Origin: Gemmatimonadota bacterium
GTDB taxonomy: Bacteria > Gemmatimonadota > Gemmatimonadetes > Longimicrobiales > Gaopeijiaceae
Direction of reading: 5' to 3'
NCBI GenBank assembly: GCA_003248075.1
Contig: QJYK01000091.1
Location: 1 to 34,552, forward strand
DNA length: 34,552 bases
Shown one piece after another: positions 8,161 through 15,718 of the stretch (its first letter is position 1; every line of letters starts with the position of its first letter). The translations under genes were made by a program, and so were the position numbers. Below the pieces are notes generated by a model. It did no database searches and was not told where the DNA came from. It saw only the letters and a program-made list of their open reading frames with translations.

Positions 8161-8196
8161 GACGCCGCGCCGGGCGTGGTTCCCGGACGCGGCGTC
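8161..8196. other. Long G+C-rich stem-loop between YtxH-like and YihY-type genes
   Basis: GACGCCGCG (8161-8169) pairs with CGCGGCGTC (8188-8196), and inside it CCGGG (8170-8174) pairs with CCCGG (8182-8186) with one bulged A, giving a nearly continuous 14-bp stem. No T run follows on either strand. It may end or stabilise the YtxH-like transcript. Confidence 0.45.
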
Positions 8197-8233
8197 GAAT
8201 GTTCCCTTCGGGACGCTCGTCGGTGCCGGCGAC

Positions 8234-8662
8234 TCAGGCTCCCTCCTCCTCCGCCGCCTCTTCGGCCTCGACCGACGTCATGGTCTCCTTCGCCGCAGCC
8301 ACGCCCGCCCGGTAGGCCGCCTTCGAGCGCTCGAGCTTCTTCTCCAGCTCGCCGCGAGCGTCCGACGCCGCCTGCCGACCCGCGTCGAAGGCCCCACGAA
8401 CGCCCTCGACCCGTGCCTGGACGCCTTCGCGGGCCACCTCGAGACGGTCCTCGAGCTGCCTCTGCACCTCGCGGACGCGCGTTTCTGCCTTGGACTTGAG
8501 CTCGCGGGCGCGCTCCTTCAGCTCCTCCTGGGTCTCCTCGCCGGACTGCGGTGCAAGGAGCAGGGCGATGCCGGCGCCCACGAGGGCCCCGAGCACGAAG
8601 GGGCCGAGGCCGCCGCCGCCTCGTTCGATGACGATGTAGGGGACTTCATCATGGTCGCGCAT
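8234..8662 (-). CDS. YtxH-type small membrane protein with coiled coil
   Basis: A 142-residue protein with one membrane segment at about 18-37 (GLGPFVLGALVGAGIALLLAP) followed by SGEETQEELKERA, the classic YtxH layout, then a long charged Ala/Glu/Arg/Lys coiled coil (about 43-130) and an acidic Glu/Ala tail. YtxH proteins are stress-related in Firmicutes but biochemically undefined. The ATG at 8662 is preceded by a perfect AGGAGG, the strongest ribosome-binding site in the window, implying high translation. It lies alone between pgi and the YihY-type gene. Confidence 0.85.
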   Translation of the reverse strand: MRDHDEVPYIVIERGGGGLGPFVLGALVGAGIALLLAPQSGEETQEELKERARELKSKAETRVREVQRQLEDRLEVAREGVQARVEGVRGAFDAGRQAASDARGELEKKLERSKAAYRAGVAAAKETMTSVEAEEAAEEEGA

Positions 8663-8769
8663 GGGCTGCCTCCTCTGCTGGATCCGCGGCCGACTCGAAC
8701 TCGTGGTCGGAAGCGATGGCCACGGGGCGCCGGATGGATCCTGAAGGAAAGTAATCAGCGTCGAGCGGG

Positions 8770-8797
8770 GTATCTAGGGAAGCTGGCAGGCGCTAGA
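8770..8797 (+). repeat. Copy 1 of the CTAG-bounded dispersed repeat (short form)
   Basis: GTATCTAGGGAAGCT (8770-8784) recurs exactly on the minus strand at 32087-32073, and CTAGGGAAGCT also at 34409-34419. Here 15 bases (8778-8792) are bounded by CTAG on both sides (8774-8777 and 8793-8796); the right CTAG supplies the pgi stop codon. This resembles an excision footprint or the remnant of a small element with a 4-base target duplication. Confidence 0.5.
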
Positions 8798-10193
8798 CCA
8801 CCCAGCGGGGATCGCCCTCGTCGATGCTCGGCGCGGAGTGGCCTTCGCGCCCCATGAGCCCATACGTGAGTGTCTTCCCCAGCTCCACGCCCGGCTGATC
8901 GAGCGGGTCGACACCATAGAGTGCGCCCGCCACCACCGTGGCGACCTGTAGGAGCATGAAGAGCTCTCCCATCCCGCGGGCGTCCAGCGTGGGGAGCATG
9001 AAGGTGGCGTTGGGTCGCCCCCCACGACGCAGTGCTTCCGCGGTCGCCCGTCGCTCCGCGTTCAGGAGCTCGCCGAGGGTGTGCCCGCCGAGGTAGGAGA
9101 GCGACGCGATCTCGGTGTGGCGCCGGGGTATCGCCATGTCGGCTCCCACGTCCTCGAGTCCGACGAAGAGCACCACCTTGTCCTGTGGCCCCTCGATCAG
9201 CAGCTGGAGGAGCGAGTGCTGGTCGGTGGCGCCCGCGGAGGCGACCGGTGTGGGCCCGGTGAACACCGGCGTCCCGGCGAGGTCGCGGGCTTTGCCCAGA
9301 GATTCCGCCCAGAGCTGCTGGAACCACAGAGCGCTCGAGCGGAGGCGGTCCGCATAGGGCATGAACACGTGGATGCGCCGCCCCGCCTCCCGGTCGAGCG
9401 CGTGGAGCAGGACCGCGAGGACCCCGGCAGGATTGGCCGCGAGCTCCGGAGCCCTGCACCGCGTCTCCATGTCGCCGGCTCCGGCCAGGAGCGCGTCGAT
9501 GTCGACGCCGCAGATGGCGGCCGGCAGCAGCCCGACCGGCGAGAGCACGGAAAAGCGCCCGCCCACGTTCTCGGGGACCGGAAGCGTCGGAATTCCCTCC
9601 GCGTCGGCGATCTGCCGCAGCGCGCCGCGGCCGGGATCCGTCGTGAAGAGGAAATGCCCCCTCGCCTTGTCCTCCCCCACGACCCGCTCCACCCGCTCGC
9701 GGGCGACCAGGTATTGTGCCATGGTCTCCGCGGTCGATCCGGACTTGCTCACCACGTTGAAGAGGGTGCGCGCCGGATCCAGGCGCTCCAACAGCCGCCC
9801 GAACGTGAACGGGTCCGGATTGTCCACGACGTGAAGCCGTGGAAAGTGATCGCGCTCGTCGTCGGAGCGCTCGTTCCAGTACGGTCCGAGCAGCGCGTCC
9901 CTCAGGGCGATCGCCCCGAGCCCCGAGCCGCCGATCCCCAGAACGACGACATCGTTGAACCACTGTCCGAATCCCTCACCGAGCTCCTTCACCCGAGCCA
10001 CGGTCGCGGACGCGAAGGGCAGATCGAAGAAGCCCATCTCGCCTTGGCCGCGGCGCTCCTCCACGGCGGCCAACGCACGACGGAATGTCTCGGAAAGGTC
10101 CCCCTGGAGGCGCTCGGGATCGACGCCTCCCTCCACGTGGGGCGCGAGGAGGTTGGCGTACTCAAGTCGCAGGTTTGATGCGGGCATCGTCAT
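8793..10193 (-). CDS. pgi: Glucose-6-phosphate isomerase
   Basis: Interconverts glucose 6-phosphate and fructose 6-phosphate in glycolysis (466 aa, cytosolic). The substrate and catalytic motifs are present: GIGGSGLGA (86-94), the phosphate loop SKSGSTAET (149-157), GGRFSVLSPVGLLP (211-224), Glu297 (QLWAESLGK), His326 (DQHSLLQ) and Lys440 (GVELGK). It has the shorter, Bacillus-like form (about 450-470 aa) rather than the 550-aa E. coli type. The ATG at 10193 overlaps the stop of the MBL-fold gene (ATGA); a second ATG two codons on is possible. The stop lies within a CTAG-bounded repeat. It follows pyk in a glycolytic group. Confidence 0.96.
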   Translation of the reverse strand: MTMPASNLRLEYANLLAPHVEGGVDPERLQGDLSETFRRALAAVEERRGQGEMGFFDLPFASATVARVKELGEGFGQWFNDVVVLGIGGSGLGAIALRDALLGPYWNERSDDERDHFPRLHVVDNPDPFTFGRLLERLDPARTLFNVVSKSGSTAETMAQYLVARERVERVVGEDKARGHFLFTTDPGRGALRQIADAEGIPTLPVPENVGGRFSVLSPVGLLPAAICGVDIDALLAGAGDMETRCRAPELAANPAGVLAVLLHALDREAGRRIHVFMPYADRLRSSALWFQQLWAESLGKARDLAGTPVFTGPTPVASAGATDQHSLLQLLIEGPQDKVVLFVGLEDVGADMAIPRRHTEIASLSYLGGHTLGELLNAERRATAEALRRGGRPNATFMLPTLDARGMGELFMLLQVATVVAGALYGVDPLDQPGVELGKTLTYGLMGREGHSAPSIDEGDPRWVV

Positions 10194-10969
10194 TCGACCT
10201 CGATCGCGAGTCCGTCGTAGGCGGGCTCGACCCCGCGCGGAAGCCTCTCCAGGAGCTCCCTGTGGGTCACCCGGTGCGTGAGATGGGTCAGGTACGTGGT
10301 CGCGGCCCCGACCGCACGGGCCGCGACGACGGCCTCCTCCACGTTGAAGTGCGCGGGATGAGGCTTACCGAACCAGAGTGCGTTGATCACGAGCACGTCC
10401 ACCCCACGGAAGCTCTCCAGCGCTTCGTCGGTCAGCGTCTTGCCGTCGGTGACGTAGCCCAACGACCCGACCCGGAATCCGTAGACCGTGGAAGGACCGT
10501 GCGGCACGGCCACCGGCAGGAACCGGGTGCCACAGATCTCCACCGGAACGCCCGAACCGAGCTCCCGGAGGTCGAGCCTCGGCCTCGACAGCCCTGGCTC
10601 GATGGGATGGTCCTCGTCGAAGATGTAGTCGAAGTGGCGTGCGATCCGGTCCCGGTGCTCCGCACCGACCCAGGCAGGAAGACTGCCTCGGCCACGGACC
10701 GTGAAGATCCTGAGATCGTCGATCCCGTGCACGTGGTCCGCGTGGGTGTGCGTGAACCAGACCGCGTCCACCCTCGAGATACCTGCGGCGAGAAGCTGGA
10801 GGCGCAGCTCCGGCGGGCTGTCCACGAGGACATTGCCCGCCTCGAGCTCGAGGATCGCGCCATGCCGTGTGCGCCGGTCCCGCGGGTCTGAGGACGTGCA
10901 TGCCGCACAGTCGCATCCGATCACCGGAATACCGAAGCTGGTGCCCGTGCCGAGGAAGGTCAGCCTCAT
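10190..10969 (-). CDS. MBL-fold metal-dependent hydrolase, PhnP-like
   Basis: A 259-residue metallo-beta-lactamase-fold protein. After a beta strand (MRLTFLGTGTSFGIPVIG) comes Cys19-x-Cys21-x2-Cys24 (GCDCAAC), a structural-metal cluster typical of PhnP-like phosphodiesterases, then the active-site motif His74-x-His76-x-Asp78-His79 (THTHADHVHG). Further metal ligands probably include His in VPHGPS, Asp in TDGK and His in the C-terminal THLTHR region. PhnP hydrolyses cyclic phosphates, but no phosphonate genes are near, so the substrate is unknown. It starts at ATG 10969, twelve bases after the pyk stop, and overlaps pgi by four bases, tying its expression to glycolytic enzymes. Confidence 0.88.
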   Translation of the reverse strand: MRLTFLGTGTSFGIPVIGCDCAACTSSDPRDRRTRHGAILELEAGNVLVDSPPELRLQLLAAGISRVDAVWFTHTHADHVHGIDDLRIFTVRGRGSLPAWVGAEHRDRIARHFDYIFDEDHPIEPGLSRPRLDLRELGSGVPVEICGTRFLPVAVPHGPSTVYGFRVGSLGYVTDGKTLTDEALESFRGVDVLVINALWFGKPHPAHFNVEEAVVAARAVGAATTYLTHLTHRVTHRELLERLPRGVEPAYDGLAIEVE

Positions 10970-10981
10970 CTCGCGCCGGTC

Positions 10982-12400
10982 TCAGAGCCGCTCTAGACGC
11001 ATGGTGTTCGTGGTGCCCGAGCGGTGGAACGGGAAGCCGGCCGTGACCACGACCGACGCGCCGGGCTCGGCGAGCCCGCTCGCGAGGATGTCCTTGCGCC
11101 CCACGGCCATGAGCGCGTCATAGGTCACCTCACCCACCTCGGAGAGCACCGGGCGGACCCCCCACACGGCGGCCAGCTGTCGGTAGGTGCACGGATCAGT
11201 GGTGACGGCGAAGATCGGAACCGGCGGTCGGTAGCTCGACACCAACCGAGCCGAGAAGCCCGAACGGGTGAAGACCAGGATGGCCGGCGCCCCGACCCTA
11301 CGGGCCGCGTCCACCGTCGCCGCGGCGACGGCGTGCTCTCGAGGAGAGGCACCACCCCTGGCCTTCAGTCCGGGGCGCGTGAGGTAGCGGGGTCCACGCT
11401 CGAGCACGCCGCTGCGCTCGATCTCACTTGCGATCCTCACGATCGCGCCGAGCGCGTGCAGTGGGTAGTCGCCCACGGCGGTCTCACCGGAAAGCATGAC
11501 CGCATCGGTGCCGTCCAGGATCGCGTTGGCCACGTCGGACGCCTCGGCCCGCGTCGGGCGAGCGCTCTCGATCATCGACTCGAGCATCTGGGTGGCCGTG
11601 ATGACCGGGCGCCCATAGAGGTTGGCGAGCTGGATGATTCGCTTCTGGGCCAGCGGCACCCGCTCGAAGGGCAGCTCGACTCCCAGATCGCCGCGGGCGA
11701 CCATCACGGCGTCGGTCTCGGGGAGGATATCCTCGATGGCCCGCAGGGCCTCGACCTTCTCGATCTTCGCGACCACGAGCGCGCGACCGTTCACCCGCTC
11801 CTTGAGGTCGATGACGTCGTGCGGCTTTCGTACGAACGAAAGTCCCACATACTCGACGCCCGCGTCCATCGCGAAGGCCAGGTCGGCCACGTCCTTCTCG
11901 GTGAGCGAAGGGACCCGGACCTCGACCGCCGGTAGGTTGATGCCCTTGCGGCTCTTGAGCACGCCACCCCGGACGACCTTGAGCCGGGTGCGATCGCCCT
12001 CGCTACCCAGGCATCGGAGCTCCAGAAGCCCGTCGTCGAGGAGCACGGCCTGTCCTTCCCGGATCTCCTCGGCCAGTGGCTCGTAGGTGATGGGGATCTC
12101 GCCCGCGACGGCCGAAGCCTCAGGGGCGAGGACCACGGTGTCGCCGGTGCTGAGCTCCACCGGCTCGTCCAGCGTTCCCACGCGGATCTTCGGACCCGCC
12201 AGGTCGACGAGCACCGCCACCGGCCGGCCGACCTTCTCGGCGGCGTCGCGCACGGCCTGGATCAGCGCGACGTGATCGTCTCGTGAGCCGTGCGACATGT
12301 TGATGCGCGCCAGGTCCATGCCCGACTCGACCATGGAGAGGATCGTGTCGGGGTGGGACGTGGCCGGACCCAGCGTGCAGACGACCTTGGTGCGGAGCAT
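10982..12400 (-). CDS. pyk: Pyruvate kinase
   Basis: Converts phosphoenolpyruvate and ADP to pyruvate and ATP (472 aa). Family motifs in order: MLRTKVVCTLGPAT at the N terminus, INMSHGS, DLAGPKIRVG, a B domain at about 70-170, KIEKVEAL, the Mg site MVARGDLGVELPFERVP, TATQMLESM, and DAVMLSGETAVGDYP; the C-terminal domain includes VFTRSGFSARLVSSYRP. I chose ATG 12400 because pyruvate kinases start this way; the open frame continues upstream to about 12556 but encodes low-complexity Arg/Ala/Gly sequence. No good ribosome-binding site precedes the ATG. It is the first gene of the pyk/MBL/pgi group and is divergent from the RNase D gene. Confidence 0.96.
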   Translation of the reverse strand: MLRTKVVCTLGPATSHPDTILSMVESGMDLARINMSHGSRDDHVALIQAVRDAAEKVGRPVAVLVDLAGPKIRVGTLDEPVELSTGDTVVLAPEASAVAGEIPITYEPLAEEIREGQAVLLDDGLLELRCLGSEGDRTRLKVVRGGVLKSRKGINLPAVEVRVPSLTEKDVADLAFAMDAGVEYVGLSFVRKPHDVIDLKERVNGRALVVAKIEKVEALRAIEDILPETDAVMVARGDLGVELPFERVPLAQKRIIQLANLYGRPVITATQMLESMIESARPTRAEASDVANAILDGTDAVMLSGETAVGDYPLHALGAIVRIASEIERSGVLERGPRYLTRPGLKARGGASPREHAVAAATVDAARRVGAPAILVFTRSGFSARLVSSYRPPVPIFAVTTDPCTYRQLAAVWGVRPVLSEVGEVTYDALMAVGRKDILASGLAEPGASVVVTAGFPFHRSGTTNTMRLERL

Positions 12401-12524
12401 TTCGGTGCCACGAGGAAGCGCGGGGGCGCGAGGCGAGCCGCCCGACGAGGCCACGGAAACGTCGCGGCGCCCGTGGGGCCGGGCAAGCCGCCCGGCACTG
12501 GCGCTGCGGGCGTACTCCCGCTCT

Positions 12525-12568
12525 CTTGGGCGGGTTTCGTTTCCCACCCGCAGCACCCTTGGCCCAAG
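12525..12568. promoter_or_regulatory. Nested dyad in the pyk/RNase D divergent region
   Basis: In the 175-base gap between the divergent pyk and RNase D genes, CTTGGG (12525-12530) pairs with CCCAAG (12563-12568), enclosing CGGGT (12531-12535) and ACCCG (12546-12550). The dyad ends eight bases before the RNase D ATG, so it would fold at the start of that mRNA or act as an operator. I found no convincing -35/-10 pair in the gap. Confidence 0.3.
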
Positions 12569-12575
12569 CGCACAG

Positions 12576-13724
12576 ATGTCATTCGTCTACGTCCGGGAGC
12601 CCGGAGATGCGGCCGGGCTCGAGCATGATCTTGCCCGCGACCGGCGGATTTCCCTCGACTGCGAGGCCGCCGGATTCCATCGCTATTCCGACCGGCTCTG
12701 CCTCCTCCAGATCACGACCTCCTCCGACACATACGTCGTCGACCCGCTGTCCTTCGATCCAACCCCATTGCTGAAGCCGGCGTTGGAGGACCCGAGCGTC
12801 GAAGTCGTGATGCACGGCGCCGACTATGACCTGCGCCTCCTGTCCCGTGACCTCGGAATCCGGGTTCGCGGGCTCTTCGACACGCAGGTCGCCGCGGCGC
12901 TCCTGGGGGAGTCCGCCCTGGGGCTCCAAGCTCTGCTCGAGGCGCGGCTCGGCGTCACCCTCGCGAAGAAGTACCAACGGGCGGATTGGGCGGAGCGCCC
13001 TCTGAGCGAGGGGATGCTCGACTACGCGGCGAACGACACGCGGTACCTGGCCCGACTTTCCGACCATCTGCTCGCGGAGTTGGCCTCTGCCGGGCGCGAC
13101 GCGTGGGCGCGCGAAGAATGCCGTGCCCTCGAGGGGGCCGCGGTCCAGGCCACGGAGGAGGCGGACGCAGAGGACCCCGTGGTCCGGGTGAAGGGGGCTC
13201 GGGATCTGTCCACGCGCGAGGTGACCGCGCTGCGCAAAGCGCTCGAGTGGCGGGACGGAATCGCGCGGCGACGTGACAAGGCACCCTTCCGTATCATCGG
13301 CGACCAACCCCTGTTGGAAGCCGTCCTCGCCCGTCCCCTCGACGTCCAACAGCTCTCCGCGATCAAGGGCTTCCCCGGAGGACTGGCACGTTCGGAGGGC
13401 GGAGCCCTGCTGTCACTGCTGGACGACGTGGCTCAGGCGTCCGACGCCGAGCTGCGTCCCTATCCCAGGCGATCCGGCGGTGGGCCGGGGCGGCCGCCGC
13501 CCGAAGTCGAGGAGCTCGCCGAACGACTCAAGGTCGCGAGGAACAAGCGCGCGGCCGAGCTGGGACTCGACCGGGGCACCCTGCTCCCCAACGCGATCCT
13601 CATCGCCATCGCCACGGCACGTCCGCGGGACCACGCGGGGCTCGCGAAGATCGAAGGACTCCGACAGTGGCAGCAGGAGGCCGTGGGGGACGCGCTCCTG
13701 GTCGTGCTCAACCGAACGCAGTGA
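12576..13724 (+). CDS. rnd: Ribonuclease D (DEDDy exonuclease with two HRDC domains)
   Basis: 3'-5' exoribonuclease for tRNA and structured RNA 3'-end trimming (382 aa). The exonuclease domain (about 1-175) carries the DEDDy residues: Asp28 and Glu30 (SLDCEAAG), Asp85 (HGADYDLRLL), and Tyr150/Asp154 (YAANDTRYL). Two HRDC domains follow, about 205-280 (STREVTALRKALEWRD through LSAIKGFPGG) and 300-380 (PPEVEELAERLKVARNKRAAELG through LAKIEGLRQWQ), the full E. coli RNase D layout. The ATG at 12576 gives the conserved start just before the first strand. No purine-rich ribosome-binding site lies upstream, so translation may be leaderless or initiated weakly. It converges with the DksA-type gene, 51 bases apart. 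Confidence 0.94.
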   Translation: MSFVYVREPGDAAGLEHDLARDRRISLDCEAAGFHRYSDRLCLLQITTSSDTYVVDPLSFDPTPLLKPALEDPSVEVVMHGADYDLRLLSRDLGIRVRGLFDTQVAAALLGESALGLQALLEARLGVTLAKKYQRADWAERPLSEGMLDYAANDTRYLARLSDHLLAELASAGRDAWAREECRALEGAAVQATEEADAEDPVVRVKGARDLSTREVTALRKALEWRDGIARRRDKAPFRIIGDQPLLEAVLARPLDVQQLSAIKGFPGGLARSEGGALLSLLDDVAQASDAELRPYPRRSGGGPGRPPPEVEELAERLKVARNKRAAELGLDRGTLLPNAILIAIATARPRDHAGLAKIEGLRQWQQEAVGDALLVVLNRTQ

Positions 13725-13730
13725 GTCGCC

Positions 13731-13757
13731 TCGTCCCTACCCCGCGAGGAGGGACGA
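13731..13757. terminator. Candidate bidirectional terminator hairpin between rnd and the DksA-type gene
   Basis: TCGTCCCT (13731-13738) pairs perfectly with AGGGACGA (13750-13757) in the 51-base gap between two convergent genes. Its position fits a shared terminator, but neither side has a T run. Confidence 0.4.
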
Positions 13758-13775
13758 TCGCAAGAAGGGCAGGCC

Positions 13776-14159
13776 TCAGGCCGCCTCCTCCTCCTTCAAC
13801 TTGCAGTCGATGCAGTAGCGGGCGTGCGGAAGGGCGTCGAGCCTTTCGAAACCGACGTCGGACCCGCAGGTGTGACACATTCCGAAGCTCTTCGGATCGT
13901 TGTACATGCGGCGCAACGCCTCTTCGAGGCGATAGAGGTATCGGCCCTCTTTCGTAGCGAACACGGCCGCTTTCTCGCGCTCCATCGCCTCGGTCCCCTG
14001 ATCCGCCATGTGGTCGGTGTACGCCGCGAGGTCGGAGTCCCCGGATTCGCGGTCCGCCTTGGCCATCTCGTCGAACAAGCCGAGAGCCTTCAATGCGCGG
14101 GCCCGCTCGTCGAGGAGCCGCTTCTCGATGTGGGCGAGCTGCTTCTTGGAAAGGGGCAT
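13776..14159 (-). CDS. DksA/TraR family zinc-finger regulator
   Basis: A 127-residue protein expected to bind RNA polymerase through the secondary channel and modulate transcription. Residues 5-85 form a two-helix coiled coil (KKQLAHIEKRLLDERARALKAL, then REKAAVFATKEGRYLYRLEEALRRM) with an acidic tip (DLAAYTDHMADQGTE, 43-57). The C-terminal C4 zinc finger has Cys95-x2-Cys98 and Cys116-x2-Cys119 (CHTCGS, CIDC). It is about 25 residues shorter than E. coli DksA, like many environmental homologues. I chose ATG 14159; an in-frame GTG at 14177 adds six residues, and neither has a clear ribosome-binding site. It lies 137 bases downstream of fabH on the same strand. Confidence 0.92.
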   Translation of the reverse strand: MPLSKKQLAHIEKRLLDERARALKALGLFDEMAKADRESGDSDLAAYTDHMADQGTEAMEREKAAVFATKEGRYLYRLEEALRRMYNDPKSFGMCHTCGSDVGFERLDALPHARYCIDCKLKEEEAA

Positions 14160-14296
14160 CGTGATCTCGCGGGTCACGTGGGAGAATCAGCCTTCAAACG
14201 TAACCCAGGGTTCAGAAGCCGTCCACCGGTGCCCCGGCGATGCGTGGCCCCCCCTTTTACGGCGCGGTCACGGTGTGAAAGACCGCCGCGCACCGG

Positions 14297-15292
14297 TCAC
14301 CAGCGGAGGAGCGCCGAGCCCCACGTGAAGCCCGAGCCGAACGCGACCATGCACACCAGGTCGCCGCGATGCAGGCGTCCCTCATGTACCGCCTCCGACA
14401 GGGCAATCGGGATCGTAGCGGCCGTCGTATTCCCGTAGCGGTCGATGTTGTTGACGACGCGATCTTCGGGCAGCCCCAACCGCCTGCGCACCATCTCCGT
14501 GATGCGCAGGTTGGCCTGGTGTGGAATCAGCAGGCTGATGTCGTCGGGGGTCAGGCCGTTGGCGTGCAAGGCCTCCTCCACGACCTCGGGCATCCGGCTC
14601 ACCGCGTGCTTGAAGACCTCGCGCCCCTCCATGCTCGGATAATGGCGCCCCGCTGTCATGATCTCGGGGGTGATCCTGGGATGGTGCTTGGACGAGCTGA
14701 ACTCGCCCCAGAGGACCTCCGCGAAACGCCCGTCCGCGTGGAGATGGGTCGACAGGACGCCTCGATACGCCTCGTCGGACGCCGTGAGCACGGCAGCCCC
14801 CGCACCATCTCCGAAGAGCACCGCCATGTCCCGGCCGCGGGTGCTCACGTCCAGACCCGTCGACTGGATCTCCACGCCGACCAGGAGCACGGTGCGGTAC
14901 TGACCCGCGCGGATCCATGCGTCCGCCACGGAGAGACCGTATACGAAGCCCGAGCACTGTGCGCGGACGTCGAGGGCCGGGATTCCCTCCAGCCCCAGCT
15001 CGCGCTGAAGAAACACCCCCGTGCCCGGAAAGAAGTGATCGGGACTCAGCGTGGCGAGAATGATCGCGTCGAGATCGCCTGCCGACATTCCGGCGCTTCG
15101 AAGCGCCATCTCCGAGGCTCGCCGTGCCATCTCCGCGCCACTCATGCCCTCCGGGACCCACCGCCGCTCTCGGATCCCGGTGCGCTCGACGATCCAATCG
15201 TCGGAGGTGTCCATCAGTCGCGCGAGGTCGCCGTTGGTCACGACCCGATCGGGTACATAGAAGCCGGTTCCTGCGAACGCCGCTCGCGACAC
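14297..15292 (-). CDS. fabH: 3-oxoacyl-ACP synthase III
   Basis: Condenses acyl-CoA with malonyl-ACP to start fatty-acid synthesis (331 aa). The catalytic triad is visible: Cys113 (VRAQCSGFVYGL), His258 (LIPHQANLRI) and Asn288 (NNIDRYGNTTAA), with the family motif DTSDDWIVERTGIRERR at 28-44 and GDGAGAAVL. I chose GTG 15292, which has GGAGG seven bases upstream and gives MSRAAFAGTGFYVPDRVV, the usual N terminus; the open frame reaches much further upstream but that part is low complexity. The gene is isolated: no acpP, fabD, fabG, plsX or rpmF is adjacent. It is divergent from the YggX-type gene across 128 bases in which I see no clear promoter. Confidence 0.95.
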   Translation of the reverse strand: MSRAAFAGTGFYVPDRVVTNGDLARLMDTSDDWIVERTGIRERRWVPEGMSGAEMARRASEMALRSAGMSAGDLDAIILATLSPDHFFPGTGVFLQRELGLEGIPALDVRAQCSGFVYGLSVADAWIRAGQYRTVLLVGVEIQSTGLDVSTRGRDMAVLFGDGAGAAVLTASDEAYRGVLSTHLHADGRFAEVLWGEFSSSKHHPRITPEIMTAGRHYPSMEGREVFKHAVSRMPEVVEEALHANGLTPDDISLLIPHQANLRITEMVRRRLGLPEDRVVNNIDRYGNTTAATIPIALSEAVHEGRLHRGDLVCMVAFGSGFTWGSALLRW

Positions 15293-15420
15293 GTGACCCT
15301 CCGTCCGGGGACTGGCACCGCCGAGGGAGGCACGGACATTCGGACCCGGACCCTGCCACGCGGGTACACGGCGCGCGAAGTCGAACCCGTCGTCCAGCCG
15401 CCCCGAGGGAAGATAACCGG

Positions 15421-15705
15421 ATGCAAGAGGAGACGGTCCACTGTCGGCGCTGTGACCGGCAAGCGCAGCGCATCCCGCGCCCGCCGTTCCGGACGGAGCT
15501 CGGTGAGCGAATCGTCGCGAGTGTCTGCGCCGACTGCTGGAAGGATTGGCTCCAGCACCAGACACTGCTGATCAACCACTACGGCCTGGACCCGAGGGAC
15601 GCCAAGTCACGTGCGTTCCTCTACGAGCAGATCGAGACCGTGCTCTTGGGAGACGGCGAAGCCCGTCAGGTCGATACGTCCCAGCAGGGCTCGATCGAGT
15701 GGTGA
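15421..15705 (+). CDS. yggX: YggX-type Fe(2+)-trafficking protein with two CxxC motifs
   Basis: A 94-residue cytosolic protein of the YggX family, implicated in protecting iron-sulfur clusters and iron handling under oxidative stress. The family core is clear: TVHCRRCDRQAQR, RPPFRTELGERI, WLQHQTLLINHYGLDPRDAKSRAFLYEQIE. In enterobacterial YggX only the first Cys is present; here Cys8-x2-Cys11 and Cys36-x2-Cys39 form two pairs, a possible zinc or iron site. The ATG at 15421 follows GAGGGAAGATAACCGG, a weak but acceptable ribosome-binding site. It stands alone on the plus strand and converges with the GT-C-like gene, whose stop is 13 bases beyond. Confidence 0.88.
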   Translation: MQEETVHCRRCDRQAQRIPRPPFRTELGERIVASVCADCWKDWLQHQTLLINHYGLDPRDAKSRAFLYEQIETVLLGDGEARQVDTSQQGSIEW

Positions 15706-15718
15706 CGTCGGGCGCTCC

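Noticed and set aside
8680-8712. tRNA-like T-arm (TTCGAGTC on the minus strand) upstream of the YtxH-like gene
   Set aside because: No acceptor, D or anticodon stem can be built around it, and the T-stem does not pair.
12401-12556. N-terminal extension of pyruvate kinase
   Set aside because: The extra residues are low-complexity and precede the conserved MLRTKVVCTLGPAT start seen across the family.
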